Positions 63,054-64,000 of a stretch of 64,000 nucleotides of DNA are shown piece after piece. The stretch lies in contig JANSYI010000021.1 in assembly GCA_024742475.1 (NCBI GenBank), positions 103,768-167,767 of the forward strand, written 5' to 3'. How positions within the stretch are numbered: the stretch's first letter is position 1; every line of letters starts with the position of its first letter. A model generated the notes under the pieces. The model ran no database searches. It saw nothing but the letters and a program-made list of their open reading frames with translations, and had not been told where the DNA came from. The position numbers and the translations under genes are program-made. Source of the stretch: a bacterium. GTDB lineage: Bacteria > Myxococcota_A > Polyangia > Nannocystales > Nannocystaceae.

Positions 63054-63841
63054 CGCGGCTTGGTCACCACGAAGATGCGCTCGTCGGGGGCAGGGTCGCC
63101 CGTGGGCTCGCGGGAGAGGTGGTGTCGCTCCACGACCTCGGGGCCGAGCTGCGCGATGTAGTCGAGGGCTTCGACCTCGAAGCCAGCAGCCGTGAGGCGC
63201 GCCTCGAAGTCGGCGGCGCCGTAGAAGCGCACGTGGTCTTCTTGGCCGAAGCGGCGACGCCGCTCGGCGGGGTCGGTGACCGAGGGGTCCTCGTCCGTCT
63301 CGTTTCGGCCGATCTCGAGCGGGACCTGCAGGATGGCGACACCCCCGGGCCGCAGGATGCGGAAGAGCTCCGACATCGCCTTGCGGTCGTCGTCGACGTG
63401 CTCGAGCACGTGGTAGCAGATGACGACGTCCCACGACGCGTCGGGCTGCGCGATGGCGGTGAGGTCGAGCTCGAGGTCGGCCTGCGTGTAGAGGTCGGCC
63501 GTCTGGTAGACCAGGCCCTCGCGCGCTCGAAGGTAGCGCTCGATGCCCGCGTTGGGAGCGAAGTGCAGCACGGAGGTGCCCGGGTCGAGCAGGCCTTCGC
63601 GGTGGCTGATGTAGTGGAGCATCAGCCTGTGGCGCTCGTAGGCGCCGCAGCTGGAACACTCGGCGTATCGCCGGCCCTTGCGAGTCTTGAAGCGCACCGT
63701 CTTGCCGCAGACGGTGCACGGCGCGGGCTCGATGACCTCGTCGTCCGAGAACCAGGATTGGCTGTAGAGGTACGCCGCGGTGCCGACGGCGGCCAGCAGC
63801 AGCGCGACGAGGGCGAGCAAGCGCGGGCGGGACCGAGCCAC
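63050..63841 (-). CDS. Membrane-anchored zinc-ribbon methyltransferase
   Basis: 263 residues. A single N-terminal membrane helix (LLALVALLLAAVGTAAYLY) is followed by a zinc-ribbon-like CTVCG (C42, C45) and CSSCG (C62, C65) and then YERHRLMLHYI. The class I methyltransferase core has a degenerate motif I (SVLHFAPNAGIERYLR), acidic YQTADLYTQADLELDLTAI, WDVVICYHVLEHVDDDRKAM, ELFRILRPGGVAILQVPLEI and DHVRFYGAADFEARLTAAGF. The ribbon plus methyltransferase arrangement occurs in glycosyl/surface-polymer-associated methyltransferases. The substrate is unknown. Positively charged residues before the helix predict a cytoplasmic N-terminus, so topology needs testing. Confidence 0.8.
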   Translation of the reverse strand: MARSRPRLLALVALLLAAVGTAAYLYSQSWFSDDEVIEPAPCTVCGKTVRFKTRKGRRYAECSSCGAYERHRLMLHYISHREGLLDPGTSVLHFAPNAGIERYLRAREGLVYQTADLYTQADLELDLTAIAQPDASWDVVICYHVLEHVDDDRKAMSELFRILRPGGVAILQVPLEIGRNETDEDPSVTDPAERRRRFGQEDHVRFYGAADFEARLTAAGFEVEALDYIAQLGPEVVERHHLSREPTGDPAPDERIFVVTKPR

Positions 63842-63858
63842 GCCCCGACCCTATCAGC

Positions 63859-64000
63859 TCTAGCAGGCTGTGGAAGAAGTCCCACGCAGTGCATAACGAC
63901 GCCCTCACCATGCATAGCGGCGTTGCTCATCGGTCACTGGTGTCCAACCAGCTCCCTCTTCGCGCCTTGCTCTGCATGGCGATGACGCCGTTCTGCATAC
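63859..64000. other. Possible mobile-element end at the right edge
   Basis: TAGCAGGCTGTGG (63861-63873) resembles the terminus of the MITE-like element at 16150 (AGCCTGTGG preceded by TAGC). The following 130 bp contain repeated TGCAT-containing words (for example TGCATAACGACG, TGCATAGCGGCG and CTGCATGGCGATGACG) and no gene that could be recognised. On the minus strand a frame of about 30 codons is open from the right edge to a stop near 63905. Confidence 0.3.

Noticed and set aside
61422..63911. Long minus-strand frame opposite murF and part of the HNH and methyltransferase genes
   Set aside because: murF and the HNH gene have full family signatures on their own frames; the long frame is low-complexity.

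Overview
The window is a GC-rich chromosomal segment of a delta-type predatory or soil bacterium. It is most likely a myxobacterium of the Nannocystaceae type (Myxococcota); this is inferred from gene content, and no rRNA is present to prove it. Supporting content: about eighteen lipoproteins, many with Ser/Gly/Thr/Asp spacers after the lipid cysteine; Cys-rich secreted proteins; an AgmX/PglI-type C-terminal domain; a CsgA (C-factor)-like short-chain dehydrogenase; a carotenoid desaturase; a DUF1592/DUF1501 secreted pair; and a VgrG/DUF2169/DUF3540/DUF4150 type VI secretion module. No tRNA, rRNA, CRISPR array or complete insertion sequence was found.

Left part (1-18 kb): the N-terminus of gyrA, a glutamate dehydrogenase, a crtI-type desaturase, and two facing gene wrecks (nitrilase and GNAT). 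Next comes an unusual translationally coupled pair, 4381-6842: two all-helical, aspartate-motif proteins, the second a DUF5685 member with a 34-cysteine tail. After these lie a DUF2339 membrane protein, a lipid-anchored methyltransferase, a somatomedin-B-domain lipoprotein, an AgmX-domain lipoprotein, an EI24/CysZ-like membrane protein, an epoxide hydrolase coupled to a MobA-like protein, a MITE-like element, a DUF7009-like protein and fdhD.

Middle part (18-45 kb): a 560-bp gene-free stretch rich in small palindromes; a c-heme DUF1592-type lipoprotein plus Tat-exported DUF1501 protein ending in a clear terminator; a LysR gene divergent from an NmrA-like/CsgA-like operon; and a cluster of small lipoproteins that shows a degraded segmental duplication (26.3-29.8 kb). 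It continues with kbl, an O-antigen-ligase-like protein, a complete nitrilase-fold hydrolase, several large secreted lipoproteins (PQQ-sugar-dehydrogenase-like, TIM-barrel, P-domain, beta-propeller), an SDR-type threonine dehydrogenase (partner of kbl), a TerB-like/PPP phosphatase fusion, a TRL lipoprotein with a visible sigma-70-like promoter, and an FG-GAP lipoprotein.

Right part (45-64 kb): a three-gene run ending in sppA; then the wall-synthesis genes mraY-murD-ftsW on the minus strand, interrupted by a TerB-like gene and a lectin-like lipoprotein. murF sits about 8 kb away in the opposite orientation. The gap between mraY and murF is filled by an HNH endonuclease gene and a five-gene VgrG operon with overlapping or nearly abutting genes. 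The last gene is a membrane-anchored zinc-ribbon methyltransferase, followed by a possible mobile-element end at the right edge.
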